Positions 38,083-47,051 of a DNA stretch of 64,000 nucleotides are shown here, one piece after another (position 1 is the first letter of the stretch; every line of letters begins with the position of its first letter). This DNA comes from Ramlibacter pallidus. Its GTDB lineage: Bacteria > Pseudomonadota > Gammaproteobacteria > Burkholderiales > Burkholderiaceae_C. The stretch is from positions 372,001-436,000 of the forward strand of contig NZ_JADDIV010000004.1 of the NCBI RefSeq assembly GCF_015070875.1, given 5' to 3'. The notes under the pieces were generated by a model. It did not search any database. It had not been told where the DNA came from and saw only the letters and a program-made list of their open reading frames with translations. A program made the position numbers and the translations under genes.

Positions 38083-39999
38083 GTGAGCACGCCCACCGCA
38101 CCTGCATCCGGAATTCCGGCAGACCAACGCTTCCAGACCCTTTTCGAGCAGGCGCCCTTCAGCGCCCAGTTGCTCTCCGTCGACGGCCGCACGCTGCGGG
38201 TCAACCGGGCGTGGCAGGACCTTTGGGGAGCGCACGACGGCGACCCGCTGCTGGAATTCGTGCTCTCCGGCTACGACATGCTGGCCGACCCGCAACTCGA
38301 GGCGAAGGGCGTGACGCCCTACCTGCGGCGGGCTTTCGCGGGAGAAGCCGTGCGCATCCCGGCGATCCGCTACGACCCCGCCGAGCTCGGCAAGCCGGGC
38401 CTCGCGCGCTGGGTGCAGGCCACGGCCCGGCCCATCAAGGCGGAGGACGGGCGGGTCGCCGAAGTGCTGTTGATCCACGAGGACGTCACCGAGCGTCTCC
38501 AGGCGGAGCGGGAACTGCGGGAGAGCGAGGCGCAGTTCCGGACGATCGCCGATGCCATGCCGCAGATGGTCTGGTCCACGCTGCCGGACGGGTACACGGA
38601 TTATTTCAACGAGCAGACCTACGAGTTCACCGGCCTGCCGGCCGGGTCCATCGACGGGGAACGATGGGCGGACATCCTGCACCCGGACGATCGCGAGGAA
38701 GCCTGGCGGAAATGGCGGCACAGCCTGGAGACCGGTGCGCCGTACGAAGTCGAGTACCGCCTGCGCCACCGCTCCGGGGAGTACCGGTGGGTGCTCGGGC
38801 GTGCCCTGGCCGTGCGCGACGGGCAGGGCGCCGTCATCCGCTGGATGGGCACCTGCACCGACATCCACGAGCAGAAACGCGCGCGGGACGAACTGCTCGC
38901 GAGCAACCGGCGCAAGGACGACTTCCTGGCCATGCTGGCCCACGAACTGCGCAATCCGCTGGCGCCGATCAGCACCGCGGCGCACCTGTTGAAGGCGGCA
39001 TCCTCGGATCCCGCCAAGGTGCAACGCTCCGCGGACATCATCGAGCGCCAGGTGCGGCACATGACGGAGCTGGTCGACGACCTGCTGGACGTGTCGCGCG
39101 TGACGCGCGGACTCGTGGAACTCGATCGGCAGCCGGTGGAGATGAAGACCGTGCTGGCGCATGCGATCGAACAGGTGAGGCCGCTGGTGGAAGCCCGCGG
39201 GCACGAACTGACGACGCGCATGCCCGCGGGGGACGTGCACGTGCTGGGCGACCGGCCGCGCCTGGTGCAGGTGGTGTCGAACCTGCTGAACAACGCCGCG
39301 AAGTACACACCGCCGAACGGGGCCCTCTCCGTGGCCATGGCCGTGGGGGAGGACGTGGAGATCCGGGTGGCGGACAACGGCATGGGCATCGAGCCCGACC
39401 TGCTGCCGCACGTCTTTGATCTCTTCACGCAGGGGGCGCGCACGCCGGACCGGGCACAAGGCGGCCTGGGCCTCGGCCTCGCACTCGTGAAGAGCCTGGT
39501 GGAGTTGCACGGCGGCCGGGTGGTGGCGGAGAGCGCGGGAAGCGGCCAGGGCGCCGCGTTCACCGTCACGCTGCCGCTGTTGAAGAAGGGAGACCTGCAG
39601 GCGCAGGCTGCCACGCCGGCGATCCCGCTGCCTCGTGCCACGCACCAGTTGCGGATCCTGGTGGTGGACGACAACCAGGACGCCGCCGACACGCTGGGCC
39701 TGCTGCTGGAAACGCTGGGCCACGAGGTGCACGTGGCGCACGATTCCGCTCGCGCCCTGGAAGCCGCGGAGGCGAGCCGCTTCGATGCCTTCGTGCTGGA
39801 CATCGGCTTGCCGGGCATGGACGGCTTCACCCTGGCGCGGGAACTTCGGGCCAGCGTGTCCGGTGCCGCCGCGACCTTCATCGCCCTGACCGGCTATGGC
39901 GGCGTGGATGACCGGCACCGCGGGCAGGAGGCCGGCTTCGACCACTACCTGGTCAAGCCGGCCGAGGCGGCCGAACTGGCGGCGCTGCTGCGGCGCTAG
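38083..39999 (+). CDS. Hybrid sensor histidine kinase with two PAS domains and receiver
   Basis: The 638-residue protein starts at GTG 38083. It has a first PAS-like domain (about 12-140), a second PAS with PAC (150-270), HisKA with phospho-acceptor His in FLAMLAHELRNPLAP, an HATPase with N box LLNNAAKY and G boxes DNGMGI and GGLGLGLAL, and a C-terminal receiver (about 520-638) with the phospho-Asp in AFVLDIGLPGMDG, Thr in LTGYGG and Lys in VKPAE. No membrane segment, so it is cytosolic. It is a close paralogue of the kinase at 41815 and lies 14 bp before an M14 peptidase gene. Confidence 0.93.
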   Translation: MSTPTAPASGIPADQRFQTLFEQAPFSAQLLSVDGRTLRVNRAWQDLWGAHDGDPLLEFVLSGYDMLADPQLEAKGVTPYLRRAFAGEAVRIPAIRYDPAELGKPGLARWVQATARPIKAEDGRVAEVLLIHEDVTERLQAERELRESEAQFRTIADAMPQMVWSTLPDGYTDYFNEQTYEFTGLPAGSIDGERWADILHPDDREEAWRKWRHSLETGAPYEVEYRLRHRSGEYRWVLGRALAVRDGQGAVIRWMGTCTDIHEQKRARDELLASNRRKDDFLAMLAHELRNPLAPISTAAHLLKAASSDPAKVQRSADIIERQVRHMTELVDDLLDVSRVTRGLVELDRQPVEMKTVLAHAIEQVRPLVEARGHELTTRMPAGDVHVLGDRPRLVQVVSNLLNNAAKYTPPNGALSVAMAVGEDVEIRVADNGMGIEPDLLPHVFDLFTQGARTPDRAQGGLGLGLALVKSLVELHGGRVVAESAGSGQGAAFTVTLPLLKKGDLQAQAATPAIPLPRATHQLRILVVDDNQDAADTLGLLLETLGHEVHVAHDSARALEAAEASRFDAFVLDIGLPGMDGFTLARELRASVSGAAATFIALTGYGGVDDRHRGQEAGFDHYLVKPAEAAELAALLRR

Positions 40000-40013
40000 G
40001 AACAGGACCCCGC

Positions 40014-41717
40014 ATGACCGCAACCCATTTCGCCCATCCCACGCCGTTCGAACGCGGCAACGGCAACCAGACCGCGACCTGGGCCGAATGCATCGCCTTC
40101 TATGCGCGGCTGGCGGAGCAATTTCCAAGCGTGCTGCGCTGGTGGCAGATCGGCGTCGCCGACGGCGGGCTGCCGATCCACGCCGGCCTGGTCACGGCCG
40201 ACGGCGTGTTCGATCGCCACACCCTGCGGGAGCAGCGGCGCCCGGTGTTCTTCAACAACAACGGCATCCATCCCGGCGAACCGGAAGGCATCGACGCCTG
40301 CATGGCCCTGGTGCGCGACTTCTGCGTCGAGCCCGCGCGACGGGCAGCGCTCGGTCGCACGGTGTTCCTCTTCATCCCGGTCTACAACGTCGACGGCTGC
40401 GTGAACCGGCAGTCCACCTCGCGGGTGAACCAGTTGGGCCCCGAATCGTTCGGCTTTCGCGGCAACGCCCGGCACCTCGACCTGAACCGCGACTTCGTCA
40501 AGTGCGACAGCCTGGCGGCCCAGGCCTTCAACCGCTTTTTCACCGACTGGGACCCGGACGTCATGGTGGACACGCACACGTCCAACGGTGCCGACTACGC
40601 CTACACCATGACCCTGATCCCCACCCAGCCGGACAAGCTGGGTGGCGGCCTGGGTGAGTTCCTTCGCGAGCAGATGCTGCCGGCGATCTACGGCGACATG
40701 GAGCGGCGCGGCTGGCCGACCTGTCCTTACGTCAACCTGCTGAAGGAGACACCGGACGACGGCATCGAGGACTTTCTCGACGTGCCGCGCTTCTCGACCG
40801 GTTATGCCGCCCTGCACCACACGATCGGCTTCATGCCCGAGACCCACATGCTCAAGCCCTTCGCCGACCGCTTGGCGGCCACGCGCACGCTGGTCGAGGT
40901 GGTGCTGGCGTTCAGCGTGGCGCACGGGGAACGCATCCAGGCGCTGCGGCGCGACGCGCGGGAAGACGCCAGGCGCCGCACGCAGTGGCCGGTGCGCTGG
41001 CGCAACGACCACGATCGTCCAGCGCGCCTTCGCTTCCGGGGCTATGCGGCCGTGCGCACGCCCAGCCGCCTGGGCAACTATGAAAGGCTGGCCTACGACA
41101 GGAACCAGCCGTGGGAGAAGGACATCCTTCACTACGACCGCTGCCTCGCGGAGCCTGCGGTGACGGTGCCCAAGGCCTACCTCGTGCCGCAGGCCTGGCG
41201 CGAGGTGATCGAACGGCTGGAGTGGAACGGCGTCGCGCTGCAGCGGCTGGACGCGGACCGCGTGTTCGATGCGGCCCGCGTGTACCGGGTGGTGGAGGTC
41301 GGAACGCGCCCCGCCGCCTATGAAGGCCGGATGTTCCATGACCGGGTGGAGTTCAGCACCCACGCGGAGAGCATCCAGGCGCGCGCCGGCGATGTGCTGG
41401 TGCCGCTGGACCAGCCCGGTGCCCGCTACGCTGTCGAGACGCTGGAGCCCGAGGCGCACGACAGCTTCTTCCGCTGGGGCTTCTTCAACAGCGTGCTGGA
41501 GAGGAAGCAGGCTTCCGTCTCGGCCTACGCCTTCGAGGACACGGCCTTGCAGATGCTGGAGGACGAGCCGGCGCTGCGGCAGCAGTTTGAAGAGTGGAAG
41601 GCCGCCCATCCCGAGCAGTTGTCCAGCCAGGAAGCGGTGCATTGGTTCCTGTTCACGCACGGTCGGCGACATGCGGAGCCGGAGTGGCGGCGCTACCCCG
41701 TGGTGGGGCTGATGTAG
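40014..41717 (+). CDS. M14-family zinc carboxypeptidase-like protein
   Basis: The 567-residue protein has the zinc motif H-x-x-E in GIHPGEPEGID, RHLDLNRDF, then the third ligand His in VDTHTSNGADYAY and the general-base Glu in HTIGFMPETHMLKPF. The C-terminal half (about 330-567) is extra and unassigned. There is no signal peptide, so a cytosolic substrate is likely. It lies between two hybrid kinases; whether it is functionally tied to them is unclear. Confidence 0.85.
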   Translation: MTATHFAHPTPFERGNGNQTATWAECIAFYARLAEQFPSVLRWWQIGVADGGLPIHAGLVTADGVFDRHTLREQRRPVFFNNNGIHPGEPEGIDACMALVRDFCVEPARRAALGRTVFLFIPVYNVDGCVNRQSTSRVNQLGPESFGFRGNARHLDLNRDFVKCDSLAAQAFNRFFTDWDPDVMVDTHTSNGADYAYTMTLIPTQPDKLGGGLGEFLREQMLPAIYGDMERRGWPTCPYVNLLKETPDDGIEDFLDVPRFSTGYAALHHTIGFMPETHMLKPFADRLAATRTLVEVVLAFSVAHGERIQALRRDAREDARRRTQWPVRWRNDHDRPARLRFRGYAAVRTPSRLGNYERLAYDRNQPWEKDILHYDRCLAEPAVTVPKAYLVPQAWREVIERLEWNGVALQRLDADRVFDAARVYRVVEVGTRPAAYEGRMFHDRVEFSTHAESIQARAGDVLVPLDQPGARYAVETLEPEAHDSFFRWGFFNSVLERKQASVSAYAFEDTALQMLEDEPALRQQFEEWKAAHPEQLSSQEAVHWFLFTHGRRHAEPEWRRYPVVGLM

Positions 41718-41814
41718 GTTCGCGCCAGCTCGTCGCATCGGCGGAGGAGACTGTAGAGCCAGGCCTGGCGGCGTGCGGCCTGCAACCCACCGCAGGCAAG
41801 AGGGCCCTGCTAGC

Positions 41815-44141
41815 ATGGCCTGGTCACCCCTTGCAAGGCTCCGTGCAGTGAACCCACCTCCCGGCTCCGACACTGCCGCCTCGGACTTCCGCGCCTTCGC
41901 CGACCACGCGGCGGTGATCATGTGGATCACCGATGCCACGGGCCACTGCATCGCGTTGAACAACAAGTGGTACGCCTTCACGGGCCAGGCGCCGGGCGAA
42001 GGGGAGGGCATCGGCTGGACGAACGCCGTGCACGAAGCGGATCGCCTTGCCGCCAAGACCACTTTCCTGGCAGCCAGCGCGGCCAAGGTGGGCTATCAGG
42101 CCGAGTATCGCCTGCGTCGACACGACGGCGCCTACCGTTGGGTCATCGACTTCGCCGAGCCCCGCTTCGGCGAGGGGGGAGAATACGCCGGCTACATCGG
42201 CTCCGTCATCGACATCACGGAGCGCAAGGAAGCCGAGGAAGCCCTGAGGGCCGCGAACGCGAGGCTGCAACGCGCGCAAGCCGCTGCAAAGCTCGGCACC
42301 TTCGAATGGGACATGCGCAGCAACCGGCTGGAGTGGTCCGAGGGCATCTATCCGTTGCTCGGACTGGAACCTTTCAGCCGCGCGCCGAGCATGGACCTCG
42401 TGATGAAGTGCGTCCCCGAAGGCGACCGGGAAGGGCTCTCTCGCGTCATGGCGCGGATCACGTCGACGGTCGGCGAGTTCGACGTCGAGTTCCGCGTCGT
42501 CGGTGCCGACGGAAAGGAGCGATGGATCGCGACGATCGCGGAGGTCCAGGCGGGGGCGGATGGTCGGCCGGCGATCATGCGCGGCGTCGACATCGACGTG
42601 ACCGAACGCCGGCGCAACCGGCAGGCGCTCGCGGAGAGCAACGCGCATCTCACGGCGGCTTTCGAGCAGACGGCGGCCGGCATGTGCGAAGTCGACCCGA
42701 CAGGACGCATCCTGCGCGTCAACCAGCGTTACTGCGAGGTGGTGGGGCGGCCGGCCGAGGAGCTGCTTCGGCTGCGGATGCAGGACATCACGCACGCGGA
42801 GGACCTGGCAGCGAACCTGGCGCTCTTCGGGAAAGTCGTCGAAACCGGGGAGGCCTTCCAGATCGAGAAGCGCTACCTCCGTCCGGACGGGACCACCGTC
42901 TGGGTGAACAACACGGTGAGCCGGATCGTGCTTCCGGGCGAAACCGACGCAGAGAAGCGCATCAGCGTGCTCGCCGTGGTGGTGGACATCACGGCCGGCA
43001 AGGCCGCCGAGAACGCACTGCGCCTGGCGGACAGGCGCAAGGACGAGTTCCTGGCGATGCTGGCGCACGAGCTTCGCAATCCGCTCGCGCCCATCGGTGC
43101 GGCGGCAGCGATCCTCAAGCTGGCGAGGGGCGATGAAGCCCGGACCTTGCGCGCTTGCGACATCATTTCCCGCCAGGTGAAGCACATGACGGGACTGGTG
43201 GACGACCTGCTCGATGTGTCCCGCGTGACGCGCGGACTGGTGCGCCTGGAAAGGAAAAGCGTCGACGTGAAGCGCGTGGTGTCCGAGGCACTGGAACAGG
43301 CACGGCCGCTCATCGAGCAGCGCCAGCATCGCTTGTTCGTGCAAACGTCGCCGTCGCCCGCGTTCGTCGAAGGAGACCACAACCGCCTGGTGCAGGTCGT
43401 CGGCAACCTGCTCCACAACGCCGCCAAGTTCACGCCCGAGCGCGGCCGCATCACCTTGGCGACGGACGTCGACGAAGGGTTCGTGAAGATCTCGGTGGAG
43501 GACGACGGCGTCGGCATGACCCCCGAGATGATCGCGAGCGCCTTCGAACTGTTTTCGCAGGCCGAGCGCACGCTCGATCGCTCGCAAGGGGGTCTCGGCA
43601 TCGGCCTCGCCCTGGTCAGGAGCCTGGTCGACATGCACGGGGGCCGGGTGTCCGCCGAAAGTGAAGGGACGGACCGGGGCAGCCGCTTCGAGGTCTGCCT
43701 GCCGCTCACCGCCCCGCCAGAAGAAGCTCACGGCACGACCCATCCGCTGGATCGGAGCGAAGGCAAGCGTCTGACGGTCCTGGTGGTCGACGACAACGTC
43801 GACGCTGCGCAGACCCTGGCCATGCTGATCGAGGCCATGGGCCATGACGTGCACGTGCTGCACGATCCACGCGGGGCCCTGCAGCGGGCAGAAGAGGTGC
43901 GCCCCGACCTGTGCCTGCTGGATATCGGCCTTCCCTACATCGACGGCATACGCCTCGCCCGGATGTTTCGCGAATCGCCTGCCTTCGGCGCCTTGCGCCT
44001 GCCTTCGGCGCCTTGCGCCTGGCGGCGGTGACCGGCTACGGACAGGACGTGGACCGCGAACGCGCGCTCGCCGCGGGATTCGACAGCTTCTTCGTGAAGC
44101 CGTTGGATGAAGCCGCGCTGGCCGGCCTGTTGAACGGCTGA
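41815..44141 (+). pseudogene. Hybrid PAS histidine kinase, receiver domain frameshifted by a 20-bp tandem duplication
   Basis: The gene has three PAS/PAC regions (about 20-145, 150-275 and 280-415), HisKA with acceptor His in FLAMLAHELRNPLAP, an HATPase (LLHNAAKF, DDGVGM, GGLGIGLAL) and a receiver beginning LTVLVVDDNVDAAQ with phospho-Asp in LCLLDIGLPYIDG. At 43981-44020 a 20-bp unit is repeated exactly, shifting the frame and ending the product at 44031 after residue 738, losing the TGYGQD and FVKPLDE parts. Without the repeat the product would be 768 residues ending at 44141. Kinase activity may remain. Alternative starts: GTG 41773 or 41848. Confidence 0.85.
43981..44020. repeat. Exact 20-bp tandem duplication inside the receiver domain
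   Basis: Two adjacent identical copies of GCCTTCGGCGCCTTGCGCCT. Twenty bases is not a multiple of three, so the duplication breaks the frame; removing one copy restores a perfect receiver C-terminus. The unit is preceded by CGCCT, giving microhomology for slippage. Confidence 0.97.
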
Positions 44142-44172
44142 GAAGGCGCGGCGACGATCCCTGCCGCGGGAC

Positions 44173-45111
44173 TCAGGCCAGCGGACGCGTCAGGTAGACC
44201 AGCTCCCGGCCAACGATGGCCTGCCGCGTCGGCATGAAGATCGTGCAGCCATCGCACGGCGAGCGGATCTCCCGCTCCCCGTCGGTGGCGATCAGCTCGC
44301 CACGCGCGAACACTTCCATGCCGACCATCGGCCGCGCGAACTGCACCCGGCCATCGCGCACGACTTCCGTCGACAGCAGCTCGTAGCGTCGCGCAGGGGC
44401 GGGCGTCGCCCAGGCCGGGTCGGGTTCGACCAGCCCGAAGTGCGCGAGGAAGCGCAACGTGACTTCGACCGCGACCTCGCCGGTCGCGCGCAGGAAGTGC
44501 TGCCCGCATTCCGCCACCAGCGCCACGGCGTCCGAGTGGGCATCGCCATGGCGGCCATGCTGGATGACGGGCGTGCCCGTGCCCAGGCCGTTCGGCATCA
44601 CGAGGTGGATGGCCGGCACGCCGATGGCGGCGGCGGCGCGGGCATTGCGCTCGAAGGTCGGGTACACCCAGAAGGGTTCGACCTCCTGCGAAGTCGAATG
44701 CAGGTCGAGGATGTGGTCCGCCGCGGCCAGCGCCGGCCGGAGTTCGCGCGCGCGGCGCAGCTCCGGGCTCTGCTCCCCGCCCTCCAGCCACTCCGGCGAC
44801 CAGATGCGGTTCATGTTGTGCACCAGCTGCCGGCTGGCGAACGGGTCGTCCGTGGAGAAGGACTCGTAGGCCTCAACGTTCGCGAAGCTGACCGTGAGCA
44901 CGCCGCGCACCGGCCGCACCTCGCGGTCCAGCAGGTGCGTCGCGGCGACCATGCCGCAGAACTCGTTGCCGTGCGTCAGCGCGTTGACCAGCACGTGCGG
45001 TCCGGGCCGGCCGGAGTCGAAGCGGTGCACGTAGGGGATGCCGGTGTTGCCGGCCTGGTAGGGGGTCAGGTCGCGCGGCAGGAGTTCGAGCGTGGGGGCG
45101 GTTTCCGTCAT
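44173..45111 (-). CDS. Succinylglutamate desuccinylase / aspartoacylase-family zinc hydrolase
   Basis: The 312-residue protein has the zinc ligands in THGNEFCGM (H-x-x-E) and in DLHSTSQE, with a C-terminal beta domain including SPCDGCTIFMPTRQA, matching AstE/AspA-like deacylases, which cut an amide bond of an N-acyl amino acid. The start at 45111 (MTETAPTLELLPRDL) is favoured over a longer reading. It converges on the broken hybrid kinase. Confidence 0.87.
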   Translation of the reverse strand: MTETAPTLELLPRDLTPYQAGNTGIPYVHRFDSGRPGPHVLVNALTHGNEFCGMVAATHLLDREVRPVRGVLTVSFANVEAYESFSTDDPFASRQLVHNMNRIWSPEWLEGGEQSPELRRARELRPALAAADHILDLHSTSQEVEPFWVYPTFERNARAAAAIGVPAIHLVMPNGLGTGTPVIQHGRHGDAHSDAVALVAECGQHFLRATGEVAVEVTLRFLAHFGLVEPDPAWATPAPARRYELLSTEVVRDGRVQFARPMVGMEVFARGELIATDGEREIRSPCDGCTIFMPTRQAIVGRELVYLTRPLA

Positions 45112-45194
45112 GTGGGCCAGGTGGTTGCGGGCGATAGTGTGCGGCAGTTTCGCGGCGCTAACATGGCAGCGCACGTACCCTGAAGGAGTTGTCC

Positions 45195-45596
45195 ATGGAC
45201 CCGAAGCGCGTAGGCGGCTGCCTCTGCGGCGCGGTTCGCTATGAAGTCGAAGGCGCCGTCACGCACGAGACGCTATGTCACTGCACCTTCTGCCGCCGTG
45301 CCAGCGCCGCGCCGGTGGTGGCCTGGTTCTCCGTGCCACCCGGAGCCTTTCGCCTGACGCAGGGCAGCCTGAAGAACTTCCAGTCGTCACCGGGGGTGGT
45401 GCGAAGCTTCTGTGCCGACTGCGGCACGCCCATCACCTACCAGCGCGACGGGCTTGGCGAACTGGATGTCACGACGTGCAGCCTCGACGACCCCGAATCG
45501 ACGCCGCCGCGCGACCACACGTTCACGCGGAGTGCACTCGCCTGGGCCCCCGTCGACGACGGCTTGCCGCGCCATGCCACGCTGAGGGAGCCTTAG
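45195..45596 (+). CDS. GFA-family (CENP-V/Gfa) zinc protein
   Basis: The 133-residue protein has the cysteine pattern of glutathione-dependent formaldehyde-activating-like enzymes: GCLCGAVRYEV, CHCTFCRR and CADCGTP, which would hold two zincs. Despite the family name, most members have no proven formaldehyde role. AAGGAG lies 7 bp before the ATG at 45195. It is divergent from the AstE-like gene by 83 bp. Confidence 0.9.
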   Translation: MDPKRVGGCLCGAVRYEVEGAVTHETLCHCTFCRRASAAPVVAWFSVPPGAFRLTQGSLKNFQSSPGVVRSFCADCGTPITYQRDGLGELDVTTCSLDDPESTPPRDHTFTRSALAWAPVDDGLPRHATLREP

Positions 45597-45717
45597 GCGC
45601 GTCGGCTGGGATCGCTCCGCGCGCAGGCCCGCGCCGGAGGAAAGCCAACCTCGGGAGCGGAGTGACGCGGGGGGCACGACCGCGTACGATGGCCGGACTC
45701 ACTTCGATGGTGCTGCC

Positions 45718-46233
45718 ATGCGCTCCGATTCGGACCCTCTCCAGAAGTTGCTTCGGTATTCGGCCTGGGCGAACGACACGATCTATCGATCGCTGGCTGG
45801 CGTGGACCCGGGCATCCTCGTGCAAGCAAGGCCGGGTCGGCCATCGGGCGCGCTCGGGGTCCTTGGCCACATCCATGTGGTGGGCCGGATCTGGAAAGGG
45901 CATCTCACGGGCGAGGCGCATGGTTTCCGCTCCAGGAACTTCGAGTCGCTGCCCTCGTTCTCCGAGTTGAGAGAGCTCCAGCTGTCGCTCGACGGTTGGT
46001 ATACGGAGTTCGCAAGCGCGTTGCCTGTCGGCCAGCGCACCGTACCCATCGACTTCCAGTTCGTCGATGGAGGCTCGGGCACGATGACGGCCGAGGAGAT
46101 GCTGTTGCACGTGGTCAACCACGGCACGTATCACAGGGGATATGTCGCCGACATGATGTACGAAGCCGGGCTGAAGCCGCCGACCATGGACCTCCCGGTG
46201 TTTCTCCGGGACGCGTGGCGCGCCGCGGCCTGA
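45718..46233 (+). CDS. DinB-family protein
   Basis: The 171-residue four-helix-bundle protein has likely metal ligands His in LGHIHVVGRIW and two His in LHVVNHGTYHRGYVADMM (H-x3-H), the DinB/YfiT metal site. The start LLRYSAWANDTIY is typical. DinB proteins are putative thiol-dependent transferases. It is followed after 39 bp by a DJ-1-like gene on the same strand. Confidence 0.88.
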   Translation: MRSDSDPLQKLLRYSAWANDTIYRSLAGVDPGILVQARPGRPSGALGVLGHIHVVGRIWKGHLTGEAHGFRSRNFESLPSFSELRELQLSLDGWYTEFASALPVGQRTVPIDFQFVDGGSGTMTAEEMLLHVVNHGTYHRGYVADMMYEAGLKPPTMDLPVFLRDAWRAAA

Positions 46234-46272
46234 CCGGATGCGCCTGGATCCTTTGCTCTGCTGGGAGTCGCG

Positions 46273-46899
46273 ATGAAGTTCGGAATCCTGCTTTTCCCCG
46301 CCGTCGAGGAACTCGACTTCGTCGGACCGTGGGAGATGCTGACCATGTGGAAGCAGGTGGCGGGTGGGCCCGAGACTTGCCTGTTGGTGGCCCAGACGGA
46401 CGCGCCCATCGCCTGCGCGAAGGGGATGAGCGTCAACCCGCACGTCTCGTTCGACACCTGTCCCGCACTCGACGTGCTGCTGGTCCCCGGCGGGCAAGGT
46501 ACGCGAACCGAAGTGGACAACGCCGTCCTGGTCGATTTCATCGCGAAGCAGGCAGCGGGCTGCGAGGCGGTGCTCTCCGTCTGCACGGGCGCGTTCCTGC
46601 TGCACGCCGCCGGGATCCTGCAGGGCAAGAAGGCTACGACGCATTGGGGGTCCCTCGATCGGTTGACGGCCCTCGGCGACGTCCAAGTGGTGCAGGAGCG
46701 ATATGTTCGCGACGGAAAGGTGTGGTCATCGGCCGGCGTCTCGGCCGGCATCGACCTGATGCTCGCCTTCATTGCGGCAAGCGCGGGCGACGATGTCGCG
46801 GGAAAGGTGCAGTTCTCTTCCGAGTACTACCCGTCCGCGAAGACCTACGGCACGTATACATCGCATGAGAAGGCACCGCTCTATATCCGAGGCACCTGA
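46273..46899 (+). CDS. DJ-1/PfpI-family protein
   Basis: The 208-residue protein has the DJ-1/PfpI fold with the nucleophile elbow Cys in VLSVCTGAFLLHAAGIL and an acidic residue in PAVEELDFVGPWE. It resembles isonitrile hydratase (InhA)-type members. No HTH is attached, unlike the GlxA protein at 58129. The function is not certain. Confidence 0.85.
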   Translation: MKFGILLFPAVEELDFVGPWEMLTMWKQVAGGPETCLLVAQTDAPIACAKGMSVNPHVSFDTCPALDVLLVPGGQGTRTEVDNAVLVDFIAKQAAGCEAVLSVCTGAFLLHAAGILQGKKATTHWGSLDRLTALGDVQVVQERYVRDGKVWSSAGVSAGIDLMLAFIAASAGDDVAGKVQFSSEYYPSAKTYGTYTSHEKAPLYIRGT

Positions 46900-47051
46900 C
46901 CAGCCCCACGATGGTCACGCTGCGCCACCGGCACCGTCCCCCCATCGGCGCGCAACGTCTTCGCTGACAGCGGTGTCCCGCGCGATCCCGGCCACGAACT
47001 CCAGCGCGGCCTCCGTCTCCAACGCGCAAGTCAGAGCGGGGCGGCCGCCGG

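Noticed and set aside
46915-47050. A minus-strand stretch reading like the end of a protein (LEFVAGIARDTAVSEDVARR)
   Set aside because: Coding character is good, but there is no start and it lies past the end of the beta-lactamase gene in another frame; possibly a gene remnant, too short to call.
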